A stretch of 64,000 nucleotides of DNA from Candidatus Cottocaccamicrobium excrementipullorum (GCA_018713255.1 DVFL01000019.1:62001-126000), one strand, 5' to 3'. Counted from the stretch's first letter, positions 18,405 to 27,566 are shown. Made by a program: numbers and translations. Notes: generated by a model from the letters alone, not told the origin.

Positions 18405-19301
18405 TTACTTTTCTCTGGTAATCAACATCTGGATCAATTCCTCCAGGAATCCGTTCTTCCGGTTCAGAGAATGGAGAATTTCCACTGCCTCTTCTGAAAG
18501 CCGCTTCACCTGCTCTCTGGCCTTTTCCAGGCCCTCTAAGGTAACGTAAGTAGTCTTGAAATTCCGGGCATCACTGCCCACCGGTTTCCCCAGCACCTCC
18601 TGATTTCCGGTGACATCCAGAATATCGTCCTGAATCTGGAAAGCCAGGCCTACGTTAAGAGCGACTTTAGAAATCTTGGCGCACTCTTCTTCCTCTGCTC
18701 CGGCCAGCACTGCGCCAATGAGCATGGAGGCCTCCAGCAGCGCTCCCGTTTTCAGCCGGTAGATGAAATCCAGCTGATCCATGGAAATCGGCCGGTTCGT
18801 CAGCTCAACATCCACAACCTGACCGCCGATCATTCCGTAGATTCCGGTTTTTTCCGCCAAAATACGGATGGCTTGGCCTACCCGGTAAGGATGTTTCGTT
18901 CCTGCAAACGCGCCTGCCGCCGTGGAAAAAGCTTCAACAATCAAAGCATCTCCCGCCAAAACTCCCATATCCTCTCCAAATTCTGCCCAAGTACTTTTCT
19001 TTCCTCTCCGATACTGATCGTTGTCCATACAAGGAAGATCATCATGAATGAGAGACGAGGTGTGGATCATTTCCATTGCAGCCATAAAGGGCTCCACATC
19101 CCGCTCTCCCCCGTTAAATCCGAAAAGCCGGCAGGTCTCTCTCATCAAAAGAGGACGGAGGCGTTTTCCTCCCGCCTGCATGCTGTAATTCATTGCCTCC
19201 ATAATTCTTCGCTGATAGCCGGTTTCTTCCGGCAGATAGCGGTCAATAATCTCCTGGGTCTCCTTCACTCTCTGATCCAGAATTTTCTTAAATTCCCTCA
19301 T
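18405..19301 (-). CDS. ispA: Farnesyl diphosphate synthase (polyprenyl synthetase)
   Basis: Trans-prenyltransferase making farnesyl diphosphate from IPP and DMAPP. The first aspartate-rich motif is LIHDDLPCMDND and the second is QIQDDILDVTGN; GGKRLRPLL binds IPP. The 298 residues match IspA. The ATG at 19301 overlaps the xseB end by 14 bases; a GTG at 19316 would add five residues. The neighbouring dxs supplies the same pathway. Geranylgeranyl synthase cannot be excluded by sequence alone. Confidence 0.92.
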   Translation of the reverse strand: MREFKKILDQRVKETQEIIDRYLPEETGYQRRIMEAMNYSMQAGGKRLRPLLMRETCRLFGFNGGERDVEPFMAAMEMIHTSSLIHDDLPCMDNDQYRRGKKSTWAEFGEDMGVLAGDALIVEAFSTAAGAFAGTKHPYRVGQAIRILAEKTGIYGMIGGQVVDVELTNRPISMDQLDFIYRLKTGALLEASMLIGAVLAGAEEEECAKISKVALNVGLAFQIQDDILDVTGNQEVLGKPVGSDARNFKTTYVTLEGLEKAREQVKRLSEEAVEILHSLNRKNGFLEELIQMLITREK

Positions 19302-19545
19302 TTTCCTCCCCCTCACTTAAGACAATAATCTTTTTTTCCACCTGGTCAATCTGGGCTGAACAGCTTTTTACCAGCTTCATCCCCTTCTCAAACCAGGCAA
19401 AAGACTCCTCTAGAGAAGACTCTGAATCCTCCAGCTTTTCCAGTATGCCCTCAAGCTCCTGAAAGGATTCTTCTATCGTAAGCTCCTTATGTTCTTCCGG
19501 ACTGCATGCTGTCTCTTTGGCGTTTTTTTTGTCTTCTGCCATCAT
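19288..19545 (-). CDS. xseB: Exodeoxyribonuclease VII small subunit
   Basis: Small helical subunit that assembles with XseA to degrade single-stranded DNA. Family core FQELEGILEKLEDSESSLEE, then FEKGMKLVKSCSAQIDQVEKK, in residues 27-80. Its 85 residues are typical. GAGGTG precedes a double ATG (ATGATG), so the start may be at 19545 or 19542. It lies 33 bases after xseA and overlaps ispA. Confidence 0.93.
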   Translation of the reverse strand: MMAEDKKNAKETACSPEEHKELTIEESFQELEGILEKLEDSESSLEESFAWFEKGMKLVKSCSAQIDQVEKKIIVLSEGEENEGI

Positions 19546-19578
19546 TTATTTCACCTCGCAAAGTCTGGGGCCAGCCCT

Positions 19579-20808
19579 TCAGACCTTTTTTCTTTCTTCT
19601 TCCAGCCGGCCATCCATCCAGATTCGTTCTGCCGCCGCTGCAATCTTTCCATCTTTCACCCGAATATTTATCTGATCTCCCGGCTTCACCTGAGATGCGC
19701 TGGTGATCCGGCGCCCGCCTTCATCGGTAAGAAAGCCGAATCCGCCGCTGATTTTCTCCAGAGGAGACGCCCCCTGAAGCCGCCCTGCCAGAATTTCCAG
19801 CCGGTGCCGTCTGTCTGCCGCTTTCTGACGGATCGCTCTGTCCATCTGATCCTGAAGATCCGCCAGCCTCTGACGCTTTTCATTAACCTGTCTGGCAGGA
19901 TCTCTCAGCTTAAGCCGAAGACGGTACTGATTCAGCCGGCTTTTTTCCAGCGTCACTTTCCTGGTCACCGCATTCTCCAGCCCTCTCTTTATCCCTAAAA
20001 GATCTGCGGCAAACTGCCGGTAATCAAATACTGCCAGTTCTGCCGCTGCAGAAGGTGTAGGTGCTCTTAAATCCGCCACATAATCTGCAATGGTCACATC
20101 TGTTTCATGACCTACAGCCGAGATTACCGGAGTATCACAGTCGAAAATTGCCCGGGCTACCTCTTCCTCATTAAATGCCCACAAATCCTCAATAGAACCT
20201 CCGCCCCTGCCTACAATCATCACATCAAGCCCCATTCTGTCCAGGGTCTCAATTCCTTTTACGATACTTTCCTTGGCTCCTTTACCCTGCACTAAAGCAG
20301 GGTAAAGAACCAGCTGGACGTAAGGATTTCTTCGATGAGCAATATTCATAATGTCCCGCACGGCAGCGCCGGTAGGGGCAGTAACAATACCAACGGTTTT
20401 CCCGTACCGAGGAATCGGCTGCTTATACTCCTGAGCAAACATGCCCATCTCCTCTAATCTGGCCTTGAGAAGGGCAAACTGCCGAAACAGATCTCCTGTG
20501 CCGTCCAGTTCAATGGTCCTGGCATAAAGCTGGTATTTCCCATCTCTCTCATACACATCCACCGAGCCAGAGGCAATCACCTGCTGACCTTCTTTCAGCG
20601 GAAAAGAAAGGCCCATCCTCTGGCTGGCAAACATTACCGCAGACAACGCGCCTTTCCCATCCTTCAGGGTAAAATAAATATGCCCTGAGGTGTGGTATTT
20701 TACATTGGATACCTCGCCTTTTATGGAGATCCGGTTCAGTGCATAATCCTGCACGAACATATTCTTAATATAAGCATTTACCTGAGATACGGTATATACT
20801 CCCGCCAT
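19579..20808 (-). CDS. xseA: Exodeoxyribonuclease VII large subunit
   Basis: Catalytic subunit of ExoVII. N-terminal OB fold (VSNVKYHTSGHIYFTLKD), then the catalytic domain with GIVTAPTGAAVRDI, GRGGGSIEDLWAFN and the metal-site region AVGHETDVTIADYVADLRAPTPSAAA, then coiled-coil segments and a C-terminal SGGFGFL domain. The 409 residues are slightly short but complete. It starts four bases after nusB ends, so the two are coupled. Confidence 0.95.
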   Translation of the reverse strand: MAGVYTVSQVNAYIKNMFVQDYALNRISIKGEVSNVKYHTSGHIYFTLKDGKGALSAVMFASQRMGLSFPLKEGQQVIASGSVDVYERDGKYQLYARTIELDGTGDLFRQFALLKARLEEMGMFAQEYKQPIPRYGKTVGIVTAPTGAAVRDIMNIAHRRNPYVQLVLYPALVQGKGAKESIVKGIETLDRMGLDVMIVGRGGGSIEDLWAFNEEEVARAIFDCDTPVISAVGHETDVTIADYVADLRAPTPSAAAELAVFDYRQFAADLLGIKRGLENAVTRKVTLEKSRLNQYRLRLKLRDPARQVNEKRQRLADLQDQMDRAIRQKAADRRHRLEILAGRLQGASPLEKISGGFGFLTDEGGRRITSASQVKPGDQINIRVKDGKIAAAAERIWMDGRLEEERKKV

Positions 20809-20811
20809 AAG

Positions 20812-21255
20812 CTACACCAGCTTTGCCAGAATTCCATTAATAAAAGAAGGTGCTTCCTTAGGCCCAAACCGCTTCGCCAGTTCCACGGCCTCATTAATGG
20901 CCACCTTTTCCGGAATATCTGGATCATACTTCATCTCATACACCGCCAGGCGAAGAATAGCAAGTTCCACTCTTCCCATCCGTTTGGTCTTCCAGCCCTC
21001 TGCAACCTGGTTAATCTTCTCATCCAGCTCTGGAATCCGCTGAATAATCTCCTCGGTTCTGTGCTTCAGGTAATTCTGGTCATTCTCTCCCATCTCTACC
21101 TTATGAACAACAATCTCCTCACCCTCCGGCGTGGTATCCTCCTCTTCCGGCACAAGGAAGTACTGCTCTAACTGGGCTGCACTTTCCTCCCTGGGATAAA
21201 AGTCCGCCTCAAACAGCATCTTAAAGCAATGCTCCCTCAATTCTCTTCTGGTCAT
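20812..21255 (-). CDS. nusB: Transcription antitermination factor NusB
   Basis: All-helical protein that with NusE binds BoxA RNA during rRNA antitermination. The core includes TRRELREHCFKMLFEADF at the N-terminus, KRMGRVELAILRLAVYEM and PEKVAINEAVELAKRFG near the C-terminus. I start at the ATG at 21255 with AGGAGG seven bases upstream, giving 147 residues; the open frame extends to 21357 without a ribosome site. It heads the nusB-xseA-xseB-ispA-dxs series. Confidence 0.93.
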   Translation of the reverse strand: MTRRELREHCFKMLFEADFYPREESAAQLEQYFLVPEEEDTTPEGEEIVVHKVEMGENDQNYLKHRTEEIIQRIPELDEKINQVAEGWKTKRMGRVELAILRLAVYEMKYDPDIPEKVAINEAVELAKRFGPKEAPSFINGILAKLV

Positions 21256-21404
21256 GATCGTTCCTCCTGCATCATCCTCTGTTCTCAAACTGCCGTCCGC
21301 GTGATCCCACATCTGGACGTTTGGAAGTATTATAGCAAATTTGATGTGGTTTAACAAGATTCTTCCTAGGTGTATTTCAAAATGCCGCCCTCTCCTGCAG
21401 AAAC

Positions 21405-21438
21405 AAAAAAGCCGCCCTCTCCCACAGGAAAGAACGGC
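21405..21438 (-). terminator. Intrinsic terminator after the Asp23 gene
   Basis: On the minus strand a 12-pair stem (GCCGTTCTTTCC with GGAGAGGGCGGC, three G-T pairs) and a four-base loop precede TTTTTTG. The stem's downstream arm is repeated at 21384-21395. Confidence 0.75.
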
Positions 21439-21476
21439 CTTTTCCTCTTGCTCCGCAACACCTGCCGAAGGGCAGT

Positions 21477-21863
21477 CTACTTGGCGCCTTCCATATTTAC
21501 TCCAGCAATCTTAATGTTTACATCCAGGACAGACAGACCGGTCATATTCTCAATGGCGGTTTTCACCCGTTCCTGAACTCTCTGGCATACATCCGGAATG
21601 CTGTATCCGTATTCCAGATTAAGGGACAGATCCACCGATACATGTTCTTCTGTTACATCCACCTTTACGCCTTTTGACAGATTTCTCATGCCCAGCTTTC
21701 CTACCAGTTCATTGGTAATGTTGCCTGCCATGGAATTTACGCCTTCCACCTCCGTGGCCGCCAGACCGGCAATAATGGCCACCACCTCATCTGCTATCTG
21801 CACTTCTCCGATTTTATCCTTTTCATAAACCTTATGGGTGCTTCTGTTTTCCGCTTCTGACAC
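21477..21863 (-). CDS. Asp23/Gls24 family envelope stress protein
   Basis: Asp23/Gls24 (DUF322) protein, usually a small cell-envelope-associated or cytoplasmic protein that sits between spoIIIAH and nusB in Clostridia. Core region IGEVQIADEVVAIIAGLAATEVEGV, then VDLSLNLEYGYSIPDVC and a C-terminal VLDVNIKIAGV. The best start is the GTG at 21863: AGGAGG lies eight bases upstream. The in-frame ATG at 21884 has no ribosome site, and the longest frame (to 21941) begins upstream of the probable -10 at 21906-21911. This gives 128 residues. Confidence 0.82.
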   Translation of the reverse strand: MSEAENRSTHKVYEKDKIGEVQIADEVVAIIAGLAATEVEGVNSMAGNITNELVGKLGMRNLSKGVKVDVTEEHVSVDLSLNLEYGYSIPDVCQRVQERVKTAIENMTGLSVLDVNIKIAGVNMEGAK

Positions 21864-21905
21864 TTGCGCTACCTCCTGTTCCATGAGATTTTCAAATCTT
21901 GTTTC

Positions 21906-21914
21906 ATTATAACA
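21906..21914 (-). promoter_or_regulatory. Extended -10 promoter of the Asp23 gene
   Basis: TGTTATAAT on the minus strand, a TGn-extended perfect -10. No convincing -35 is present. It lies about 45 bases before the proposed GTG start. Confidence 0.5.
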
Positions 21915-21976
21915 AAAGATAGGCGCTTTGGAAAGGGACATTCCAAAAGATTCTCCACAGGCTGCCCAAACGACAG

Positions 21977-22756
21977 CTACTCCTGAAGATCCAGCAGAGA
22001 AATTACAATCTGGTCAGCAGACCGCTCCGTCTTGCGCTTTACAATATCTTCGATCTGCGCCCGCTCCTGATCGGTTATGCTGGACGCATTGATTACCACA
22101 TCGACCTGATCTGCGGATACGCTGACCACCGGATCAGCAAAGCCCCGAGCCATCAGCAGGGTTTCGGCGGCATTCTCCTTTTCTGCTGTTTCCGTAAGGG
22201 CAAGCATATCCTGTATAGCCTGCTGCTTCGCCGCCTCTTCAATTCCCGTACTGTTAATAATGCTCATCAGAGATTCCTTATTTTTCGCCCTTACCTGTTC
22301 ACGATTCAGCTGCACACTGGCAATATAATCCGTTACGCTCATTCCGCTGGTCAGCACTGCCTCTCCTGGATTTTCCAATCCTGTCTGAGAAACATCCTCT
22401 CCTGTTCCTCCATCCGACGCCTCTTCTCCTGTCTGCGTCCCCTCCCCAGCATCTGCCAGCTGAGCTTCCTCTGCCATGGTGGCCTCCGCCACCTCATCCT
22501 CCAAAATATCCTGATCCAGGCTTCCAATCTCTGCAAGGGTCTCGCCGTAATAATCGCTGGCCTGGTTTTCTGCCAAAATATCTTCGTCTGATATTTCCAG
22601 CATTCCAGCTTCATACACCTGACTGCCTGCCTCAAGCTCCTGTTTCCCTGCATAGTTCAGATATCCGGCGGCTGCAATCATCACTGCAAGGGCTGTAATA
22701 ATCACCTGATTGCGGCGGAACAGCCGTTTCATGTTCAAATCTTTTTTCGGTTTCAT
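21977..22756 (-). CDS. spoIIIAH: Stage III sporulation protein AH
   Basis: Mother-cell protein that binds forespore SpoIIQ to form the channel across the two engulfment membranes. N-terminal transmembrane helix (about 12-30, QVIITALAVMIAAAGYLNYAG), a long acidic low-complexity linker rich in E, A and G (about 45-130), and a C-terminal EscJ/FliF-like ring domain with ADQVDVVINASSITDQERAQIED. The 259 residues include a longer linker than Bacillus AH (218). AAAGGAG precedes the ATG. It is last in the spoIIIA operon. Confidence 0.92.
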   Translation of the reverse strand: MKPKKDLNMKRLFRRNQVIITALAVMIAAAGYLNYAGKQELEAGSQVYEAGMLEISDEDILAENQASDYYGETLAEIGSLDQDILEDEVAEATMAEEAQLADAGEGTQTGEEASDGGTGEDVSQTGLENPGEAVLTSGMSVTDYIASVQLNREQVRAKNKESLMSIINSTGIEEAAKQQAIQDMLALTETAEKENAAETLLMARGFADPVVSVSADQVDVVINASSITDQERAQIEDIVKRKTERSADQIVISLLDLQE

Positions 22757-22838
22757 AATCCTCGCTCCTTTACTCCACCCGCTTTAATACTTCCATTGTA
22801 TTGCAGGCCGGCCCCAAATATAACCTGCCAGAATCATT

Positions 22839-23495
22839 TTATCCCTTCCGCTTAAGCACCTTGATCTTATGGGCCGGAAGACCGAAAAGAGCCTCCATGG
22901 CCTCCGTGATCTCCGCCTGAATCGAAGGATTGTCTCCCCCCTGGGCGCTGATTACAATTCCTGAGATCTCCGGAAGAAGCTCTGACTCCAAAAGAGGCTC
23001 ATCCTGGCCGCCGCCAAGAATCACCGTGGTAGACTGCTGTTCTTCCTGAGAAGAATCCCTGTTTCCTCCTGCCGAATCCTGCTCTCTGGTAGATGACGTT
23101 ACGCTGCGCTCATCCTTCTGATAAATTTTCTGTCCAGAGGACTTTAAGACAATCAGCACATCCACCTGTCCCACGCCCTCGGTCTGAGACAGAACCTCCT
23201 TTACTCTGGCCTCCAGTATTTCCTCATATTTCCGCTCTCCATAAGGTTCAGAACTCCTCTCCTGTTCAGCCGTCTGAACTGTCCCCTGGCTTTCCTCCCG
23301 GCTTCCCAGAAATGACTCCAGGCTCCCCGGAGTCTCGCTCTGGTCTGTCTTCTCCCTGGAAGGCGCAGCGATAATCATAAGAATCAATCCAAGGCAGAGA
23401 AGAATAATCCAGTTCCCTTTGCTATTTTTCCCATGAAACCCGGATATTTTCTTGATCCAGTCCGTAATAAATGGAAAGTTTCCTCTGGAATCCAT
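22839..23495 (-). CDS. spoIIIAG: Stage III sporulation protein AG
   Basis: Forms a large ring in the SpoIIIA-SpoIIQ feeding-tube apparatus. Transmembrane helix about 28-45 (NWIILLCLGLILMIIAAP), a variable linker, then a ring-building domain with EILEARVKEVLSQTEGVGQVDVLIVL and, after a Ser/Gln-rich insert, ISGIVISAQGGDNPSIQAEITEA. The ATG has AGGAGG six bases upstream, so its 74-base overlap with spoIIIAF appears real. Confidence 0.92.
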   Translation of the reverse strand: MDSRGNFPFITDWIKKISGFHGKNSKGNWIILLCLGLILMIIAAPSREKTDQSETPGSLESFLGSREESQGTVQTAEQERSSEPYGERKYEEILEARVKEVLSQTEGVGQVDVLIVLKSSGQKIYQKDERSVTSSTREQDSAGGNRDSSQEEQQSTTVILGGGQDEPLLESELLPEISGIVISAQGGDNPSIQAEITEAMEALFGLPAHKIKVLKRKG

Positions 23496-24126
23496 TCAGC
23501 GCCTCCTGTTCTTTCTGATCTGCTACACGATCCTCAGGTCCTCGGATCTTTCTCTCCGCCCCCTTCTCTCCCACCTGGATGTAAACGGGTTCCACCTGGA
23601 CCGCTTTCCCCGTTCCCGCATCCGCCTCCTCTTCCAGGAGGGAAGAGCCTCCTCTGCCATTTTCTCCAGCCCCATCTGATATTTCCCCATTTTCTTCTCC
23701 CCCTTCCAGCAAAAGTTCAATGGTTTTTACCTGGCCAAAATCCTCTGCTTCCGTCCTGTCTTCAATGAGAACCTGAGCGGAGCTTACCTGCAGCCCTTCT
23801 TCCAGCGCCATCCGTTTCACATCCATGGCCACCGCCTCCTGATACTGGGCAATGATCTGGCTGGTCCGTTCTTCCTCTATTCCCCACAGCTTCGTTTCAA
23901 ACTCACCGGCGTCCTGCTGAAACCGAATGGTCTCATAAGCATACGCAAGCTTTTCATCCAGATTCAAACTTCCGCTTATTGGCCTTAATACTAAAAGGAT
24001 AAAGACGGCGCCGGTAAACAGCCGAATGTACCGTTCATATTTTCCCCCAGGAATAAGATTAGAGATCAGGCTGACTAAAATCAGATAATAAGCAAGACTT
24101 TCCACCCACTGAAAAATCTCTTCCAC
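23422..24126 (-). CDS. spoIIIAF: Stage III sporulation protein AF
   Basis: Membrane component of the SpoIIIA complex. Two N-terminal helices (about 10-60: ESLAYYLILVSLISNLIPGGKYERY then TGAVFILLVLRPI), followed by a soluble domain and an acidic insert rich in E and G (about 140-180). I start at the GTG at 24126, with GGAGG five bases upstream and 13 bases after the spoIIIAE stop, giving 234 residues. The longer frame to 24198 overlaps spoIIIAE. Confidence 0.88.
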   Translation of the reverse strand: MEEIFQWVESLAYYLILVSLISNLIPGGKYERYIRLFTGAVFILLVLRPISGSLNLDEKLAYAYETIRFQQDAGEFETKLWGIEEERTSQIIAQYQEAVAMDVKRMALEEGLQVSSAQVLIEDRTEAEDFGQVKTIELLLEGGEENGEISDGAGENGRGGSSLLEEEADAGTGKAVQVEPVYIQVGEKGAERKIRGPEDRVADQKEQEALNGFQRKLSIYYGLDQENIRVSWEK

Positions 24127-24139
24127 CCTTTCCTCCCTT

Positions 24140-25300
24140 CTATCCGCCAAAATACACCGCGTTCGTAGCGCTGCACACAATGCCGATGGACACGGCAAAA
24201 AAAAGGATCTGCGCCGCTGCCAGGCTTAAAAGAAGGCCGTGGGCTTTGGCCATGCCTTCTGCACAGGCAGTAAGCCGCTTGTCGCACACCGGTTCCATCA
24301 ATGCGGCAGCTCCCCGATATAAAAGGAAAAAGACGAAAAGCTTAATCATCGGAGCCGCCGCAAGAATCACCAGCACCGCCACTGCAGCACCGCCCATTGT
24401 ATTTTTCAGCAGAACCCCTGACCCCACCGCCACCTGAAGCACGGCTTCTGCCCCAGAGCCGATTCCAGGAATCAAAGATACCGCCTTCTGGATCCCTGCC
24501 CGCTTCACACTGTCGGCAAAAGGAAGAATCATGGACTGAATCAGCTGAAATCCTAAAAACAAGCCGGTGACCGTCTTTAAGGTCCACTTGATTCCAGACT
24601 CCAGAAAAGACGTCATCCGGGAAATCAGCGGTTCCCGTGAAAGATTCCCTGCTAAAATCAACAGTACATACACCTTAATCAACGGAAGCAGCACCTTCCC
24701 GCAGAGAAAATCTGCTGCACTCACCCCAGCAATCACGCTGCTGTAAAGGGCTGCCCCAGAAATGCTTCCCCCCGCCAAAGCTACAGCCAGAAAAAAAGAG
24801 GGCAGCAGCACCCGCATAAACTCCAAGCTATGATTCACCACGGCTTCTGCCGTCTCCACACTGGTAAAAAAACTGGCTGTAAGGCAGGTAAAGGTCAGAA
24901 GATAGGTAATAAAAAAACCAGTTTCCGACACCTTGCTGGAAGGGAATACCGCCGCTGCCTGGGAAAAAACCGCGCCTAAGATTCCAAGGGCAGCTGCCTG
25001 TGAGAGGAAACGGATGCTGTCCCCGTTTTTCGTAAACAGCTCATAGCGCAGCCCCTGAAAAAGCCTTTCCGCCGCCTGCTGCCAATTTCCCTGCGCCAGC
25101 TCCTCCATCAGGCCGGAGAAGGAAAGCCCTCCCAGTTCTCCTCTCTCATCCAAAAATTCCTGAATCTTCTCGAGCCCCAAATCCTCAATTCCCGGCAGCT
25201 CCCCCTGGGATATCTCCCCTCCCCAGGCTGTCATATGCAGTATTAAGACGATTAAGAGAAGGAAAAAAACTGCGCTGATCCTTCTTTTTCCTCTGCTCAT
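24140..25300 (-). CDS. spoIIIAE: Stage III sporulation protein AE
   Basis: Large polytopic membrane protein of the SpoIIIA channel. It has an N-terminal signal-like helix (ISAVFFLLLIVLILHMTAWG), an extracytoplasmic domain, then several membrane spans from about residue 95 (AAALGILGAVFSQAAAVF) to the C-terminus. The start at 25300 has GGAG with seven-base spacing, giving 386 residues; a TTG at 25336 would overlap spoIIIAD. Confidence 0.9.
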   Translation of the reverse strand: MSRGKRRISAVFFLLLIVLILHMTAWGGEISQGELPGIEDLGLEKIQEFLDERGELGGLSFSGLMEELAQGNWQQAAERLFQGLRYELFTKNGDSIRFLSQAAALGILGAVFSQAAAVFPSSKVSETGFFITYLLTFTCLTASFFTSVETAEAVVNHSLEFMRVLLPSFFLAVALAGGSISGAALYSSVIAGVSAADFLCGKVLLPLIKVYVLLILAGNLSREPLISRMTSFLESGIKWTLKTVTGLFLGFQLIQSMILPFADSVKRAGIQKAVSLIPGIGSGAEAVLQVAVGSGVLLKNTMGGAAVAVLVILAAAPMIKLFVFFLLYRGAAALMEPVCDKRLTACAEGMAKAHGLLLSLAAAQILFFAVSIGIVCSATNAVYFGG

Positions 25301-25325
25301 AAGCCTTCTCCTTCCCGCCCATCCT

Positions 25326-25715
25326 TCACACTCCAAGAAAGCTTTCCAGAGTCTTTAAAAGAGCCAAAATTACCGGCGCACTTACTGCCAGGATAGACAG
25401 CTTGCCAAAAATTTCAATTTGACTTCCTAAAAAACTCATTCCGCTGTCCTTACAGATTCCCGAAGCAAATTCTCCGATGTAGGTAATGCCCACCATTTTC
25501 ATTAAGGTCACGAAATACACATTATCCAACCGAATCGTCTGCTGGATTTCCCGGATTACCTGAATAATGCTTTCCAGCTTCTGGACGCCATAGAAGAAAA
25601 TAAACAAACCGGCCCCAAGAGCCAGAAAAAAGCCATACTCTCCCTTAACGCCTTTCATTAACGACGCCAGGAGCACCGCTCCACATCCCACCGCCGCCAC
25701 CGTAATCATGCTCAT
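25326..25715 (-). CDS. spoIIIAD: Stage III sporulation protein AD
   Basis: Small membrane protein of the SpoIIIA complex with four hydrophobic segments in 129 residues (ITVAAVGCGAVLLASL, YGFFLALGAGLFIFFYG, VTLMKMVGITYIGEFA and LAVSAPVILALLKTL). KMVGITYIGEFASGICKDSG is the conserved core. AGGAGG precedes the ATG by eight bases. It lies between AC and AE in the usual order. Confidence 0.93.
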   Translation of the reverse strand: MSMITVAAVGCGAVLLASLMKGVKGEYGFFLALGAGLFIFFYGVQKLESIIQVIREIQQTIRLDNVYFVTLMKMVGITYIGEFASGICKDSGMSFLGSQIEIFGKLSILAVSAPVILALLKTLESFLGV

Positions 25716-25790
25716 GAGGCACTCCTCCTTTTCTTCCTGCTTTCTGTCAGCGTAGGTGCCCAGAGAGAATATTACGCCCCGTAACCTGGG

Positions 25791-25985
25791 CTAAAGAGAA
25801 AACAGACTCCGCATGGTCTCAAACAGCTCATAAATATAGGGAATCATCCAGAAGAGAACCAGCACAAGACCAGCCAGACTGGTGAGAAACGCCTGTTCGT
25901 CTCTTCCACTGTGCTTAAGCACCTGGCAGATTACTGACACCAGAATTCCCACTGCCGCTATTTTAAAAATTAAACTTACTCCCAT
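25791..25985 (-). CDS. spoIIIAC: Stage III sporulation protein AC
   Basis: Two-helix membrane protein of the SpoIIIA complex: GVSLIFKIAAVGILVSVICQVL, a polar loop KHSGRDEQA, then LTSLAGLVLVLFWMIPYIYELF. I start at the ATG at 25985 with GGAGGG upstream, giving 64 residues, the usual length; the frame is open to 26006. Confidence 0.93.
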   Translation of the reverse strand: MGVSLIFKIAAVGILVSVICQVLKHSGRDEQAFLTSLAGLVLVLFWMIPYIYELFETMRSLFSL

Positions 25986-26024
25986 ACACCCTCCCTCCGT
26001 CAGCACCTGCCGCCGGATGGGCGG

Positions 26025-26561
26025 CTACAGCATGGCCACAGTAAGGAAAATTCCTCCCATAATTCCAAGACTGGCATACAGCTTTGTTCTGTCCTTCAGA
26101 TGCAGCCGAAGAAAGTCGATCTGTTCATCCAGCTGTTCCACATACAGCAAAAGATTTCTCTCCTGCATGGTCAGATCCAGGTAACCAAGATGATCTCCCA
26201 GATTTTTCAGGGAAGCCATATCCTCCTCTTTAAGAGGAGATGCCGAAAGCGATTTCATCTCTTCCTGCCAGATCTGGCAGAAGGCCTCTCCTTCCTGCTG
26301 GTCGATCCGTTTTGCCACAGAAAGGAAAAAAAGAGGCAGCTTCTGCAAACCTCTTTCTCCCTCTGCCTGAAGGAAGCGTGTGCCAACCCGGCCAAAAGCT
26401 TCATTCAGCGCCGTATGTCCATAAAGAATTTCTCCTTTTAAGCTGTAAATCATATGCCGCAGCTGTTCCAGCCATTTAAGACGCATTTTCCACTGCCATG
26501 CTGTCTGAAACCCAATTAAGGTACTGCTCATCATCACAAGCCCCGCCCCGATCCACTTCAT
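26025..26561 (-). CDS. spoIIIAB: Stage III sporulation protein AB
   Basis: Membrane-anchored helical protein, structurally related to type II secretion GspF-type assembly proteins, that partners the AA ATPase. N-terminal helix WIGAGLVMMSSTLIGFQTAW, a helical middle (LEQLRHMIYSLKGEILYGHTALNEAFGRV) and a C-terminal anchor KLYASLGIMGGIFLTVAML. The ATG at 26561 overlaps the spoIIIAA stop by four bases, giving 178 residues. Confidence 0.93.
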   Translation of the reverse strand: MKWIGAGLVMMSSTLIGFQTAWQWKMRLKWLEQLRHMIYSLKGEILYGHTALNEAFGRVGTRFLQAEGERGLQKLPLFFLSVAKRIDQQEGEAFCQIWQEEMKSLSASPLKEEDMASLKNLGDHLGYLDLTMQERNLLLYVEQLDEQIDFLRLHLKDRTKLYASLGIMGGIFLTVAML

Positions 26562-27544
26562 TTTTCTCCCTCTCCTTCCCCTAATTGATTCTTTCCCCAC
26601 AAAAGATTTCCCTCCCCATCAAATATTCCTTCAGCCCTTCCTGGCTTTCCCCTGCTGCCCAGAACAAGATAGCGGCTAAATACCTTTTCCTCCACAAATT
26701 CTCCCAGAACCGGCTTTTTTCGAATATCCTCAAGGCTATTTCCATGAACCGTTGCCAGAAGGCTGCATCCGCAGTTTTTCCCATACCGCAGAGCCTCAAG
26801 ATCTTCCTTTCCTCCAATCTCATCCACCGCAATCACCTGGGGCGACATGCTGCGGATCAACATCATGATCCCTTCCGCCTTTGGGCAGCCATCCAGCAGG
26901 TCGGTGCGAAGCCCCAGATTGTTCTGAGGCTTTCCCTGACAGCATGCACCGATTTCTGATCGCTCGTCTACCGCCCCCACTTTTAAGCCCCGATCCGAAA
27001 TCTGCCGGATCAAGTCCCGCAGAAGGGTAGTTTTTCCCCTTCCCGGCGCAGAAATAATCAGGGTAGAGCAAAAGTTTCTCTCCTGATAAAGCCAGGGGAG
27101 CAGCTGGTCCCCGCATCCAGGAATCTCCCTGGCTACCCGAATATTAAGGAAAGAAATATTCCGGAGAGTTTTCACCCGGCTTCCTTCCAAAACTGCCTGC
27201 CCGGCTACCCCTACCCGATGTCCGCCGGGAATGGTGAGAAAACCTTGGCGCAGTTCTTCATCAAAAGCATACAAGGAATACCGGCTCATATACTCCAAGG
27301 TATCTCGGATCTCCCCTTCCCCAACGCAGTAAATCTGCTTTCTCTCCCACGTTTCCTCTACCGGGCGCCAAACATACCCCTTTTCCATTTTCAGCCACCA
27401 GTCTCTCCCCTCTGCTCTCATCATAAGGGGCTGACTGATTCTGAGCCTCAGCTCCTCCGCTCTGAATCCCTCCGTCCCCGCCGTTCTTAAAATCTCCCTG
27501 AGCTTCTGAGGAAAAATTCGTATGACCTGCTCCATCTCCTCCAT
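26558..27544 (-). CDS. spoIIIAA: Stage III sporulation protein AA (secretion-type ATPase)
   Basis: ATPase resembling type II/IV secretion ATPases, presumed to energise the SpoIIIA-SpoIIQ channel. Walker A APGRGKTTLLRDL (about 166-178), Walker B VIAVDEIGG, and an N-terminal domain with GEGEIRDTLEYMSRYSLYAFDEELRQGF-type family residues. I start at the ATG at 27544 with GGGGG eight bases upstream, giving 328 residues. The open frame to 27655 runs through a terminator (27615-27643) and the sigma-E promoter, so it is not the true N-terminus. Confidence 0.94.
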   Translation of the reverse strand: MEEMEQVIRIFPQKLREILRTAGTEGFRAEELRLRISQPLMMRAEGRDWWLKMEKGYVWRPVEETWERKQIYCVGEGEIRDTLEYMSRYSLYAFDEELRQGFLTIPGGHRVGVAGQAVLEGSRVKTLRNISFLNIRVAREIPGCGDQLLPWLYQERNFCSTLIISAPGRGKTTLLRDLIRQISDRGLKVGAVDERSEIGACCQGKPQNNLGLRTDLLDGCPKAEGIMMLIRSMSPQVIAVDEIGGKEDLEALRYGKNCGCSLLATVHGNSLEDIRKKPVLGEFVEEKVFSRYLVLGSRGKPGRAEGIFDGEGNLLWGKNQLGEGEGEK

Positions 27545-27566
27545 AAGCTTATCCCCCTTTACGGGA